Assembly (NCBI GenBank): GCA_009780175.1
Contig: WRAO01000004.1
Span: 50,968 to 114,967, forward strand
Source: Oscillospiraceae bacterium
GTDB lineage: Bacteria > Bacillota > Clostridia > Oscillospirales > Oscillospiraceae
Direction of reading: 5' to 3'
DNA length: 64,000 bases
The notes below the pieces were generated by a model that was not told the origin of the DNA, did not search any database, and worked only from the letters and a program-made list of their open reading frames with translations. The position numbers were made by a program, and so were the translations under genes. Of this stretch, positions 8,318-16,519 are shown in pieces (within the stretch, counting starts at the first letter, position 1; every line of letters begins with the position of its first letter).

Positions 8318-9625
8318 ATGAACTGGGAGAAACTATACCAAGAAAAAACAATGACTGCGGAAGAAGCCGTCAAAGCGCACGTCCAAACCGGAGACAAAGT
8401 CTTCGCAGGCGGCCTCACCACCGCGACAGAAACCATACAAGCCGTCCTAAACGCCGCCAAACGCGGCGACCTCAAAGGCATAACGCTCCACGGCAACATG
8501 CTCCTCGGCAACCTAGACCTCACCGACCCCGCCTTCACAGAAGACGTCCTCCGCTACCACTGCTTCTTCGGCGGCGCCATGGAGCGCGCGGGCGCAAAAG
8601 CCCATGCCGTCAGTTTCGTCCCGCTCCATTTCCAAAACTACGGCCGCTACATGAACTACCTCAAACCAGATGTAGCCCTCGTCCCCATGACCCCGCCAGA
8701 CGAAAAAGGCTACTGCAACCTAGGTCCTTTCGGCTTCAACCCCGCTGGCACGCGCAACGCCAAGAAAATCATCGCGCAGATCACACCGAATCTGCCCAAA
8801 GTATACGGCTCCGACCACGACTTTCACGTCTCGCAAATCACAGCCTTCGTAGAGGGCAATGAGCCTATGGTCACCATCCCCTCCGGCGTTCCAACCGCCG
8901 AAGAGCAAAAAATCGCCGAATACATCGTAGACATGATCCCAGACGGTGCCTGCTTCCAACTCGGCATCGGCGGCCTCGCAAACGCCGTCGGATTTGGCCT
9001 GAAGAACAAAAAACACCTCGGTGTCCATAGCGAACTCTACACCGAGTCCATGGCTGTCCTCCAAGCCGCCGGCGTAGTAGACAATAGCCGCAAAACCTTC
9101 ATGCCCGGCCGTTCCGTGGCAGGCTTCGCCCTCGGCACCAAGGAACAATACGACTTCCTCGCCAACAACCCCAGCGTCTATTTCACCCCCTATGAATACG
9201 TCAACAACATCCAAAACATCGCCGCAAACGACAACATGATCTCCGTCAACAACGCCCTCTCCATCGACCTCACCGGCCAAATCTGCGCCGAGAGCATCGG
9301 CTACCGCCAATATTCCGGCAGCGGCGGCCAAGTAGACTACATCCGCGGCGCTACCTATTCCAAAGGCGGCAAATCCTTCATCGCGATCCCCTCCGTCGCC
9401 CACACGAAAGACGGTCCGCAATCCCGCATCGTCCTCAGCCTCCAGCCCGGCAGCGTCGTCACCTCTCTGCGCGCCGAAGTACAATATATCGTCACAGAAT
9501 ACGGCTGCGTCAACCTCCAATTCGCCGATATTCCCACAAGAGCAAAACGCCTAATCAGCATTGCCCACCCCGACTATCGGGAAGCCCTGACCTACGAAGC
9601 CAAACAAGTAGGCTATATTTACTAA
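8318..9625 (+). CDS. Acyl-CoA:acetate CoA-transferase / acetyl-CoA hydrolase family
   Basis: A 435-residue family I CoA-transferase of the butyryl-CoA:acetate and 4-hydroxybutyrate CoA-transferase group. Visible motifs are the nucleophilic Glu in LGVHSELYTE, the glycine-rich ACFQLGIGGLANAV segment and GSGGQVDYIRGATYS near the C-terminus, which resembles the signature of butyryl-CoA:acetate CoA-transferases. It moves CoA between an acyl-CoA and acetate in the cytosol. I chose ATG 8318 because TAGGAG lies 8 bases upstream; an in-frame ATG at 8300 has no site. It lies divergent to the sigma-54 activator and opposite the C4 acyl-CoA operon, which supports a C4 substrate. Confidence 0.9.
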   Translation: MNWEKLYQEKTMTAEEAVKAHVQTGDKVFAGGLTTATETIQAVLNAAKRGDLKGITLHGNMLLGNLDLTDPAFTEDVLRYHCFFGGAMERAGAKAHAVSFVPLHFQNYGRYMNYLKPDVALVPMTPPDEKGYCNLGPFGFNPAGTRNAKKIIAQITPNLPKVYGSDHDFHVSQITAFVEGNEPMVTIPSGVPTAEEQKIAEYIVDMIPDGACFQLGIGGLANAVGFGLKNKKHLGVHSELYTESMAVLQAAGVVDNSRKTFMPGRSVAGFALGTKEQYDFLANNPSVYFTPYEYVNNIQNIAANDNMISVNNALSIDLTGQICAESIGYRQYSGSGGQVDYIRGATYSKGGKSFIAIPSVAHTKDGPQSRIVLSLQPGSVVTSLRAEVQYIVTEYGCVNLQFADIPTRAKRLISIAHPDYREALTYEAKQVGYIY

Positions 9626-9687
9626 TCCCGCGCAACAATAGAAGGGAGGGGAGCCCCGCAAACAAACGACTCTGCCCGTGACCCTTG

Positions 9688-9710
9688 TAGGAGCGAACTG
9701 TGTTCGCCGC
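9688..9710. repeat. Short palindromic intergenic repeat (GTAGGRGCGA family)
   Basis: GTAGGAGCGAACTGTGTTCG forms a hairpin of GCGAAC and GTTCGC. The same 5' end recurs at 13160, 48578, 55226, 58550 and 60650 in this window. It lies between the CoA-transferase and tctC. Confidence 0.7.
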
Positions 9711-9770
9711 CTGCTTCAGCCCCAAAGCGCACAAGAAGATAAAAAATATATGTATGGAGGAAACCTACCT

Positions 9771-10826
9771 ATGAAAACTCGTAAATCAATTCTCGCGATC
9801 CTATTAGTCATTGCCCTCATCGCAACCTTCGCCGCGTGTACCCAAACCCCAGCCGCCACCCCGACCCCGGCGCCGGTCAACACACCCGCCCCAGGCACAG
9901 ACCCAACCCCGGATCCGGGCGCTGACCTCGGCGGCTTCCCGTCCAGAAACATCAGCTGGGTTGTCCCCGCACCCGCAGGCGCCCCGCTCGATATCCCCAC
10001 CCGCGTCCTCGTAGACGTGATCGACCTCGGCGCCAATGTCGTCATTGAAAACATCCCCGGCGCCGCAAACGTCGTAGGCATCCTAGACGCCTCCGGCCGC
10101 GCTCCAGACGGCTACACTGTCCTCACCACCAGCGCCGGCGGCATGGTCGCGCAACCCGCCCTCATGCACACCGGCTACCTCCCGTCCGATTTCCGCCACA
10201 TCGTACAACTCCAACCCGTATTCCCCTATGTCGTCGTCATGCTTCCCGATGCGGCAGTAACCAACGGCGCAGAGTGGATTGATTTCGTCCAAAGCGGCGA
10301 CCGCTTCACCTACAGCGTCGCAAACCCGGGTTCCATCTCCCACCTGGTCATTGAGTTCGCCCTCGGCGAACTGGGCAGCACCAGCGGCACCTTCGTCCCC
10401 TACACCGGCGGCGCGGAAGCCCTAGCCGCGGTCGTAACCGGCGAAATCGACTTCGCCGTCCTCCCGGCCTTCCAAGCGGTCCCCAACATTGAAGCGGGCA
10501 CCGTGCAAGCTGTCATCATCCTCGGCGACATCCCGCACCCCCTCCTGCCAGACGTACAACTGGCCGCAGATTTCAACATGCCGGGTATTGAGCGCTTCCT
10601 CAACCCCGTATTCGTCTCCATCCACGTCAACACCCCAGACGCGATCGTCGAGTTCATCAAAGCGCAAATCACCGCCGCCATCGCCACCCCGGAATACCAG
10701 GAATACATCCTGCAAACCACCGGTATCTCCGGCTTCGTCAGCGAATCCGAAGCATGGCTCACCGACCTCGTCCACGGAAGCTGGGAGATCATCGTAGAAA
10801 TCCTGGACGAACTGGATCTCGGCTAA
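9771..10826 (+). CDS. tctC: Tripartite tricarboxylate transporter substrate-binding lipoprotein (TctC)
   Basis: A 351-residue exported protein. A lipoprotein signal ends in the lipobox TFAAC (Cys about 23) and is followed by a Pro/Thr-rich linker (TPTPAPVNTPAPGTDP). The mature part has the TctC/BugT fold pattern: ISWVVPAPAGAPLDIPTRV, VVIENIPGAANVVGI and a conserved FTYSVANPGSISH segment. It binds a carboxylate outside the membrane and delivers it to TctAB. I chose ATG 9771 because TGGAGG lies about 10 bases upstream. The substrate cannot be read from sequence. It is the first gene of tctC-tctB-tctA. Confidence 0.92.
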   Translation: MKTRKSILAILLVIALIATFAACTQTPAATPTPAPVNTPAPGTDPTPDPGADLGGFPSRNISWVVPAPAGAPLDIPTRVLVDVIDLGANVVIENIPGAANVVGILDASGRAPDGYTVLTTSAGGMVAQPALMHTGYLPSDFRHIVQLQPVFPYVVVMLPDAAVTNGAEWIDFVQSGDRFTYSVANPGSISHLVIEFALGELGSTSGTFVPYTGGAEALAAVVTGEIDFAVLPAFQAVPNIEAGTVQAVIILGDIPHPLLPDVQLAADFNMPGIERFLNPVFVSIHVNTPDAIVEFIKAQITAAIATPEYQEYILQTTGISGFVSESEAWLTDLVHGSWEIIVEILDELDLG

Positions 10827-10839
10827 ACCAATCTGCCCA

Positions 10840-10889
10840 TAGGGTGTGTCTTGAAATTGGGCATGTTGACAGTTTCGAGACACACCCTA
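10840..10889 (+). other. Long intercistronic hairpin between tctC and tctB
   Basis: TAGGGTGTGTCT (10840-10851) pairs with AGACACACCCTA (10878-10889), with further GAAA/TTTC pairing inside. No T-run follows. It is probably a partial terminator or an RNA 3' stabiliser that lets the binding protein be made in excess over the membrane subunits. Confidence 0.6.
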
Positions 10890-10908
10890 AAACCAAGGGA
10901 GGACAAGC

Positions 10909-11412
10909 ATGGACAGCAAAATGATAAACCGCGACCTAGTCACCTATAGCGCGCTGTGGTTCGGGAGCCTATTCCTATACTTCTGGGTCATCCCCAACCA
11001 CGTAATCCTAAGGGCATTCGCCTGGACCGCGGACATCGGCTTCGACGGCCGCACCTTCCCCCAAATCCTCGCCGTATGTCTGTTCATCGTCGCGACTCTG
11101 GGACTCGTGAAAACGGTCCCGCTGGTGCTCAAGGCCCGCAAAGCCAAACGCGAAAGCGGCGCCGAGACAGGAGCCGCCAAAAACACAGACGACCTATACA
11201 CCCAAGTTCTCCCTCTGCTGGTCTTCCTGGCATGTGTGCTGTTCGTGGTCCTATTCTCAACCGTCGGTTTCCTCATAGCCGCGGCGGTGGCCACGCCAAT
11301 CATCCTGGTATTGCTCAAGGCCAACAAGTGGTACTACTACGTCATCGCATACGCGTTCGCCGGGGTCCTCTACCTCGTGTTTACGCAACTGCTCAGAGTT
11401 CCCATTCCCTAA
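10909..11412 (+). CDS. tctB: Tripartite tricarboxylate transporter small membrane subunit (TctB)
   Basis: A 167-residue protein with four hydrophobic segments (about 12-30, 45-65, 102-122 and 135-160) and a charged central loop (KARKAKRESGAE), as expected for the poorly conserved TctB subunit. It pairs with the 12-helix TctA in the membrane. GGGAGGA lies 8 bases before the ATG. Identification rests mainly on topology and on its place between tctC and tctA. Confidence 0.82.
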   Translation: MDSKMINRDLVTYSALWFGSLFLYFWVIPNHVILRAFAWTADIGFDGRTFPQILAVCLFIVATLGLVKTVPLVLKARKAKRESGAETGAAKNTDDLYTQVLPLLVFLACVLFVVLFSTVGFLIAAAVATPIILVLLKANKWYYYVIAYAFAGVLYLVFTQLLRVPIP

Positions 11413-11423
11413 AGCCCTTTTTC

Positions 11424-11585
11424 ACCCAGCTTTGCCAGGCCACCTGGCAAAGCAGGGTTGAAAGATTACATTCCGCCGGGAGTCCGGCGCCAAGCGTTTT
11501 GCGAAGAAAAACCTTGATATAGGCGGGCTTTGCCTGCCGTGATAGATAAAATGAAGGGGTCCACGCGAGGCGAAGCCTCGTGGGG
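11424..11585. repeat. Cluster of hairpins between tctB and tctA
   Basis: The 187-base gap holds at least three stem-loops. GCTTTGCCAGG/CCTGGCAAAGC (around 11430-11453) is extended by ACCC/GGGT. GCGGGC/GCCTGC follows near 11523-11537, and CGAGGC/GCCTCG lies near 11566-11580. No coding potential is seen. The density of palindromes resembles other repeat-loaded gaps in the window. Confidence 0.6.
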
Positions 11586-11599
11586 AAAGGAGTACCCAT

Positions 11600-13111
11600 A
11601 TGGAGCTAGCCAGTATTTTTGGTACCATTTTCACCCTGCAAAACCTATTCATCATGAACGTCGGCCTATTCGCCGGCATCCTGATCGGCGTTTTGCCGGG
11701 CCTAAACGTGGTGTTTGCGGTTGCAATCATGCTGCCGTTCACATTCGGCATGGAGTCCATCACCGGGATGTACCTCATGCTCGCCTCCTACATCGGCGCG
11801 ATTTACGGCGGCGCCATCCCGTCCATCCTGCTCAACACCCCCGGCAACCCCGCTAACGTCATGACCGTCTTCGACGGATCCCCCATGGCCAGAGGCGGCC
11901 GCGCCGGAGACGCGCTCAAACTCTCCCTCGTCGGCAGCGTCGTCGGTGGACTAATCAGTTCCGCGGCCCTGCTCGCCTTCGCGCCGATGTTGGCCTCCGT
12001 CGCCCTCGCGTTCGGATCGCCTGAGTTTTTCGCCCTCAGCATCTTCGGCATGTGCGCCGCGATCGGCCTCGCCGGCGGCAACATCCTCAAAGGCCTCGTC
12101 ATGGCCATCTTCGGCCTCCTCGTCTCCACCGTCGGCATGGACGCGATCGACGGCACCCAGCGCTTCATGTTCGGCAGCCCGCACCTATTGTCCGGCGTGC
12201 GGACAGTCGCCGTCATGCTCGGTATGTTCGCCCTGAGCGAAGTGTTCGTGCAAAGCCGCCAGATCGTCAATATCAGCAAGGGCAATGCGGCCCCAGTCGA
12301 ATACCAAAAATCGACCCTCACACTCCGCCACATCTTCAAAAATCACTGGCGGACCCTACTGCGCTCCTCCGGCATCGGCGTGGTCATCGGCACCATCCCC
12401 AGCGTCGGCGGCTCCGTCCCCTCCATGATCGCGTATGACAGAGCCAAGCGCACCTCAAAAAACCCAGATGAATACGGCAAAGGCTGCCCCGATGGCGTCC
12501 TCGCCTCCGAATCAGCCAACAGCGCCACCTCCAGCACCACCCTCGTCCCCCTGCTCACGCTCGGCATCCCGGGAGACGCCGCGGTCGCCGTCTTGCTCGG
12601 CGCCTTCGCCATGCAAAACATCATCCCCGGTCCCGAACTCTTCACCAGAGACGGCATCTGGGTCTTCTCCCTCATGGGCGGCCTCTTCGTGCTCAATATT
12701 TTCCTCTTCCTGCAAGGCACCTTCTTCATCAAAGCCATCGCAAACGTGACCAGAGTCCCCCAAGTCATCCTCATGCCCTGCATCGTCATGTTAGCGACAG
12801 TCGGCTCCTTCACCATCGCCAACACCACCTTCGACGCCATGATCCTCCTCGGTTTCGCCGTCGTCGGATATTTCATGAAAGCCAACGGCTTCCCCTTCCC
12901 GCCCTTCATCATCGCCATGGTGCTCGGCGCCTTCCTGGAGACTAACCTCCGAAGGTCGCTGATCCTCTCCGAGGGAAGCTACGCCATTTTCTTCACCCGT
13001 CCCATCAGCGCCGCCTTCCTCATCATCTCAGCCTTCTCCATCCTCTATCCCATCATCAGCACCATATTGAGAAAGAGAAAAGAAGCCGCGGCAAAAGAAG
13101 CAAAATCGTAA
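11600..13111 (+). CDS. tctA: Tripartite tricarboxylate transporter large permease (TctA)
   Basis: A 503-residue polytopic protein. The TctA hallmarks are GILIGVLPGLNVVFAVAIMLPFT near the N-terminus, the YIGAIYGGAIPSILLNTPGNPA motif near residue 75 and a second LTLGIPGDAAVAVLLGAF repeat near 320. About 12 membrane segments are predicted by eye. It is the ion-coupled channel of the transporter. An AAAGGAG site precedes the ATG by about 9 bases. A charged C-terminal tail (LRKRKEAAAKEAKS) ends the protein. Confidence 0.95.
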   Translation: MELASIFGTIFTLQNLFIMNVGLFAGILIGVLPGLNVVFAVAIMLPFTFGMESITGMYLMLASYIGAIYGGAIPSILLNTPGNPANVMTVFDGSPMARGGRAGDALKLSLVGSVVGGLISSAALLAFAPMLASVALAFGSPEFFALSIFGMCAAIGLAGGNILKGLVMAIFGLLVSTVGMDAIDGTQRFMFGSPHLLSGVRTVAVMLGMFALSEVFVQSRQIVNISKGNAAPVEYQKSTLTLRHIFKNHWRTLLRSSGIGVVIGTIPSVGGSVPSMIAYDRAKRTSKNPDEYGKGCPDGVLASESANSATSSTTLVPLLTLGIPGDAAVAVLLGAFAMQNIIPGPELFTRDGIWVFSLMGGLFVLNIFLFLQGTFFIKAIANVTRVPQVILMPCIVMLATVGSFTIANTTFDAMILLGFAVVGYFMKANGFPFPPFIIAMVLGAFLETNLRRSLILSEGSYAIFFTRPISAAFLIISAFSILYPIISTILRKRKEAAAKEAKS

Positions 13112-13159
13112 GCCGCATACATGCCCCGTTCGTATGGGACGCATAGCATCTACGCCCTT

Positions 13160-13190
13160 GTAGGGGCGGCTAATAGCCGCCCGCGGGCGA
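13160..13190. repeat. Short palindromic intergenic repeat (GTAGGGGCG family)
   Basis: GTAGGGGCGGCTAATAGCCG continues with CCCGCGGGCG. GGCGGCTA/TAGCCGCC forms a strong stem. It lies just downstream of tctA. Confidence 0.7.
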
Positions 13191-13194
13191 TTGC

Positions 13195-13395
13195 ATAACC
13201 GCCCCGACATGGCTTCGTCCCGCCCCAATTCCTCTCCTTGGAGCGGGTGCCACAAAGGGGCGGGGTGGTGACCTTCCGCTCTCCGGCCATCCCGTTGTGA
13301 GGGGGTACCCTTCGCACCCCCCAATCACCCCATCAGGCTTCGCCTGCCACCCCTCCGGAGGAGGGGAATTGGGACAAGTCCGAGCGTTCCTATGC
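13195..13395. repeat. Composite GC-rich intergenic repeat, third copy of the ruvX-flanking family
   Basis: This 200-base stretch has no credible gene. It contains, in minus orientation, the GGTGGCAGGCGAAGCCTGA core that also appears at about 58075-58100 and (as a variant) 58680-58705, with CTCC/GGAGG stems on the side. The TauE start follows at 13442. The gap 13112-13441 as a whole holds only repeats and the TauE ribosome binding site. Confidence 0.55.
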
Positions 13396-13441
13396 GCAAA
13401 TCCCATCATCCCCCGCAACGAGCGAGTAAGCAGGTGAACCC

Positions 13442-14575
13442 TTGTCAACAATCAAACAACTGCTAGGCAGTAAATACCTCCAATCCCCCTGGCGCGAAGC
13501 CCTCATCATGGGTGCCGCAATCCTAATAAGCTACTTTTGCCTCACAGTCATCGCCATGGGCCCCCGCGAAACAGCCCCCGGCGAAATGGCGACTGCAAGC
13601 ATCGTCCTCATCCTCTTCACCTTCTTCCTGCTCAGCACCGCCATCGCCGTCGTCGGCGTCATCGCCGGCATCGGCGGGGGAGTCATCTTCACCCCCATCA
13701 TGCTCGCCTTCACCGACGTCAACAGCCTCGTCGTCCGCGGCACCGGCCTCATCGTCGCCATGTTCTCCGGCCCCCTTTCCACCGGCGTCTTCACGAGAAA
13801 AGGCCTCTCCAACTACCGCCTCAGTCTCGTCATGACCCTCAGCCAAGGCCTCGGCGCCTTAGTCGGCGCAACCCTCGCCATCCTAACCGCCGCCGGAGCC
13901 GGTGTAACAGGGGAGGGGATGCTCCGTCTAGCCCTAGGCATCATCCTAGTAGCCCTCGCCGCCTTCTTCATCACCGGCGGCAAAAAACTAGAATGGCCCG
14001 AAATCGGCCGCATCGACAGCTTCACCCGCCGCCTCCGCCTCGGCAGCCGCTATTATGAAGAAAGCACCGGCGAAATTAGGGAATACGAAGTCAAACGCGC
14101 CCCCCTCGGCATCGTCCTATTGTTCCTCGTCGGCGTTCTCGGCGGATTCTTCGGCATGGGCGGCGGCTGGGCCATCACCCCCGCCCTCAACATCGGCATG
14201 GGCGTACCGCTCAAACTCGCGGCGGCCAACTCCAACGTCATCCTCTCCCTCGGCAGCTGTATCTCCGTCTGGCCCTATGTCTTCGCCGGCGGCGTCATCC
14301 CCCTCTTCGTCCTCCCCTGGATGTGCGGCCAAGCCGTCGGCGGCCTAATCGGCGCTTACGTCCTCGCAAAAATCAAAGTAGCCGTCGTCCGCGTCATCCT
14401 CATCGGCATCATGGTCTTCACCGGCTTCACCCTAGTGACCCGCGGCCTGGAAATGGTCGGCCTGATCGGCACAGTCCCCGCGGTCGTGCAAGTCCTAGTC
14501 TTCCTCCTCACCATGGCGGGTGTCCTCTTCATCATCTTCGCCAAACACAGAAAGCGAGGGGAAGCGCGTGTCTGA
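13442..14575 (+). CDS. TauE/SafE family membrane transporter
   Basis: A 377-residue membrane protein of the sulfite exporter TauE/SafE family. The two family repeats are visible as GVIAGIGGGVIFTPIMLAF (about residue 75) and GVLGGFFGMGGGWAITPALN (about 230), each a Gly-rich hairpin that starts a bundle of helices. The family moves small anions such as sulfite or sulfonates outward, but substrates vary. Start is TTG at 13442, with AGGTGA close upstream; no better start is seen. It overlaps the next small membrane protein by 8 bases. It follows the Tct transporter and precedes a CoA-transferase, suggesting a shared catabolic unit. Confidence 0.88.
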   Translation: MSTIKQLLGSKYLQSPWREALIMGAAILISYFCLTVIAMGPRETAPGEMATASIVLILFTFFLLSTAIAVVGVIAGIGGGVIFTPIMLAFTDVNSLVVRGTGLIVAMFSGPLSTGVFTRKGLSNYRLSLVMTLSQGLGALVGATLAILTAAGAGVTGEGMLRLALGIILVALAAFFITGGKKLEWPEIGRIDSFTRRLRLGSRYYEESTGEIREYEVKRAPLGIVLLFLVGVLGGFFGMGGGWAITPALNIGMGVPLKLAAANSNVILSLGSCISVWPYVFAGGVIPLFVLPWMCGQAVGGLIGAYVLAKIKVAVVRVILIGIMVFTGFTLVTRGLEMVGLIGTVPAVVQVLVFLLTMAGVLFIIFAKHRKRGEARV

Positions 14576-15014
14576 TTTAGAAAAACAAGTCCTAGACGCC
14601 ATGCCCAAAAGCCAAAAAATCTTCGGCAACACCGTCTACTGGGTCGCCATCTGGTCCGCCGTGGGCGCCTTCTTCGTCCCGGTCTTCATCCTGGCCAATC
14701 CGTCAAACAACGTACTCAACCCCAATCTCATCTTCGGCGCCATCTTCGCCGGAGCCAGCCCAACCGAAGTTTGGTCCTATTCCACCACCGGCGGCTTCCC
14801 CGGCGCCCATTTCTACCTAGACCACATCACCAAAGCGGACAGTTGGGCCATGCTCCTCATCGCCATCGGCTGCGCGTTCGGCCTGTTCGGCCTGATACCC
14901 GCGGTGATATATCAGTTGCGAAAAGAGAAAGATTGGTTCTGCGCAACCCTCGGCACCATCATCATCGCACTCATCGTACTGTCAGTTTTAGGCGTGCTCA
15001 GTGTCGGCGGTTAA
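14568..15014 (+). CDS. Small membrane protein paired with TauE (possibly DUF1634-like)
   Basis: A 148-residue protein with three hydrophobic segments (about 22-42, 95-120 and 128-147) and a soluble loop between the first two. I chose GTG 14568, which overlaps the TauE stop by 8 bases and has GAGGGGAAG upstream; this tight coupling suggests a partner of TauE. Small DUF1634-type membrane proteins are often found next to TauE/SafE genes, and I think this may be one, but I cannot confirm it from motifs. The function is unknown. Confidence 0.7.
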   Translation: MSDLEKQVLDAMPKSQKIFGNTVYWVAIWSAVGAFFVPVFILANPSNNVLNPNLIFGAIFAGASPTEVWSYSTTGGFPGAHFYLDHITKADSWAMLLIAIGCAFGLFGLIPAVIYQLRKEKDWFCATLGTIIIALIVLSVLGVLSVGG

Positions 15015-15136
15015 TGAAGGGACCAAAAAGGGACTCAATAAGGGGCAAAAAGGTATCATTTCCACCCCCTTACTACCCCCAAAAGGACCCTGCGATGAAA
15101 CATTTATTTGCAAACAAGAAAACGGAGGACTACGCA

Positions 15137-16327
15137 ATGTCAAATGAAATTCTAAAAGGCGTAAAAATATTGGACTTTGCCACCATGTTCGCGGCCCCCA
15201 TGGCGGCGACCTTCCTTTCCGAATTCGGGGCAGACGTCATCCATGTCGAATGGAAAAAAGGCGACCCCGCCCGCGCGTCCCTGCCCAGAAAAGACGGCGT
15301 ATCCCTAATCAATAAGATCCTAAACCGCAACAAACGTTTCATTACCCTAGACTTCCACCACGAAGAAGCCGTCGAACTGCTCCACGAACTGGTCAATTGG
15401 GCAGATGTCGTCGTCTCAAACTTCCGCCCGGAAAGCCTAAGAAAATTTAACCTAGACTATGAAACTCTGGTTAAAATCAAACCAGACCTCATCATGCTCC
15501 ACTTCACCGCCTTCGGCAGAACCGGCCCCTATGCGGAACGCCCCGGCTTCGCCCGCATCGCCGAATCCTTCGCCGGCCTCACCTACTACACCGGCTGGCC
15601 CGACAGAGCCCCCAGCTTCTCCGGCAACTGGATCGCCGACGGAATCGGCGGTATCGCCGGCGCCTACTCAATCATGCTGGCCCTCTACCACAAACAAAAC
15701 ACCGGCGAAGGCCAACTGATCGACCTCTCCCTCTACGAACCCCTCATGCGCATTATGGAAGACTTCGTCATCAACTACAGCGTGAGCGGCCAAGTCAAAG
15801 AACGCGCGGGCAATTACAATTCCAGCGCTTCCCCAAACAATATGTATCAAACCAAGGACGGCAAATGGATGGCCGTGCTCGGCAACCCCAACATGTGGCT
15901 CCGCCTCTGCCAGGCCATGAACCGCATGGACCTGACCGAAAACCCAAAATTCAACACCAACGACGCCCGCGTGCAAAACAACCTCGAAATCGACCAAATC
16001 GTAGCCGACTGGTGCGCCACCATGACCATGAAAGAACTGGACGAGGTCTTGATCGAGCACAAAGTGGCCCACGGCCCCATCTATTCCGCAGAAGACATCG
16101 TCAACGATCCCCACATGTGGGAACGAGAGAGCCTCGTCAAAATGTATGACGCCGAACTAGACCAAGAAGTAGTCGTCCAAAACGTGTTCCCGAAGATGTC
16201 CAAGACCCCCGGAAAAATCAAGTGGACCGGCGGCCCCGCCGGCTCCAACAATGAGGAAATCTTCCTGGAAATGCTAAAAATGTCTCCAGAACGCTATAAA
16301 GAACTGCAAGAAAAAGGCGCGATTTGA
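15137..16327 (+). CDS. CaiB/BaiF family (family III) CoA-transferase
   Basis: A 396-residue family III CoA-transferase. It opens with GVKILDFATMFAAPMAATFLSEFGADVIHVEW, the classic N-terminus, and has NRNKRFITLDF near residue 60, FGRTGPY near 130 and the catalytic Asp region near 170-200 (GNWIADGIGGIAGAYSIMLAL). These enzymes pass CoA between carboxylic acids by a ternary mechanism; examples act on carnitine, formyl/oxalyl, bile acids and aryl acids. ATG 15137 has CGGAGG 8-9 bases upstream. It follows Tct and TauE genes and is closed by a strong terminator, so it may activate the acid imported by Tct. This link is inference. Confidence 0.93.
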   Translation: MSNEILKGVKILDFATMFAAPMAATFLSEFGADVIHVEWKKGDPARASLPRKDGVSLINKILNRNKRFITLDFHHEEAVELLHELVNWADVVVSNFRPESLRKFNLDYETLVKIKPDLIMLHFTAFGRTGPYAERPGFARIAESFAGLTYYTGWPDRAPSFSGNWIADGIGGIAGAYSIMLALYHKQNTGEGQLIDLSLYEPLMRIMEDFVINYSVSGQVKERAGNYNSSASPNNMYQTKDGKWMAVLGNPNMWLRLCQAMNRMDLTENPKFNTNDARVQNNLEIDQIVADWCATMTMKELDEVLIEHKVAHGPIYSAEDIVNDPHMWERESLVKMYDAELDQEVVVQNVFPKMSKTPGKIKWTGGPAGSNNEEIFLEMLKMSPERYKELQEKGAI

Positions 16328-16335
16328 TTTCTGCC

Positions 16336-16384
16336 AAAAACCACAACTCCCGCCAAGATTTTTCGAGCGGAAGTTGTGGTTTTT
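16336..16384 (+). terminator. Intrinsic terminator after the CoA-transferase
   Basis: AAAACCACAACT (16337-16348) pairs with AGTTGTGGTTTT, with an inner CCGC/GCGG helix, and is followed by TTTT. It closes the tct-tauE-caiB region. Confidence 0.88.
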
Positions 16385-16425
16385 CATACAATTCGCCTAT
16401 CTGCGACATTCACCCGTTTTGTGCA

Positions 16426-16454
16426 TTGCATGTCCATTCCTATTATGTTATATT
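16426..16454 (+). promoter_or_regulatory. Promoter of the BMP-type ABC importer operon
   Basis: TTGCAT (16426-16431), a 17-base spacer and TATATT (16449-16454). Predicted start is near 16461. Confidence 0.65.
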
Positions 16455-16458
16455 GATA

Positions 16459-16492
16459 GACAAAAGGTTTTTCGTATAGACGAAAACCTGTC
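16459..16492 (+). promoter_or_regulatory. Inverted repeat at the start of the ABC importer transcript
   Basis: AGGTTTTTCG (16465-16474) faces CGAAAACCT (16481-16489), with GAC/GTC outside. It covers the predicted start site, so it may be an operator or a 5' hairpin. It is not a purine riboswitch by sequence. Confidence 0.5.
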
Positions 16493-16519
16493 AAAAATCA
16501 AGATTTAGGGGAGTTTAAA

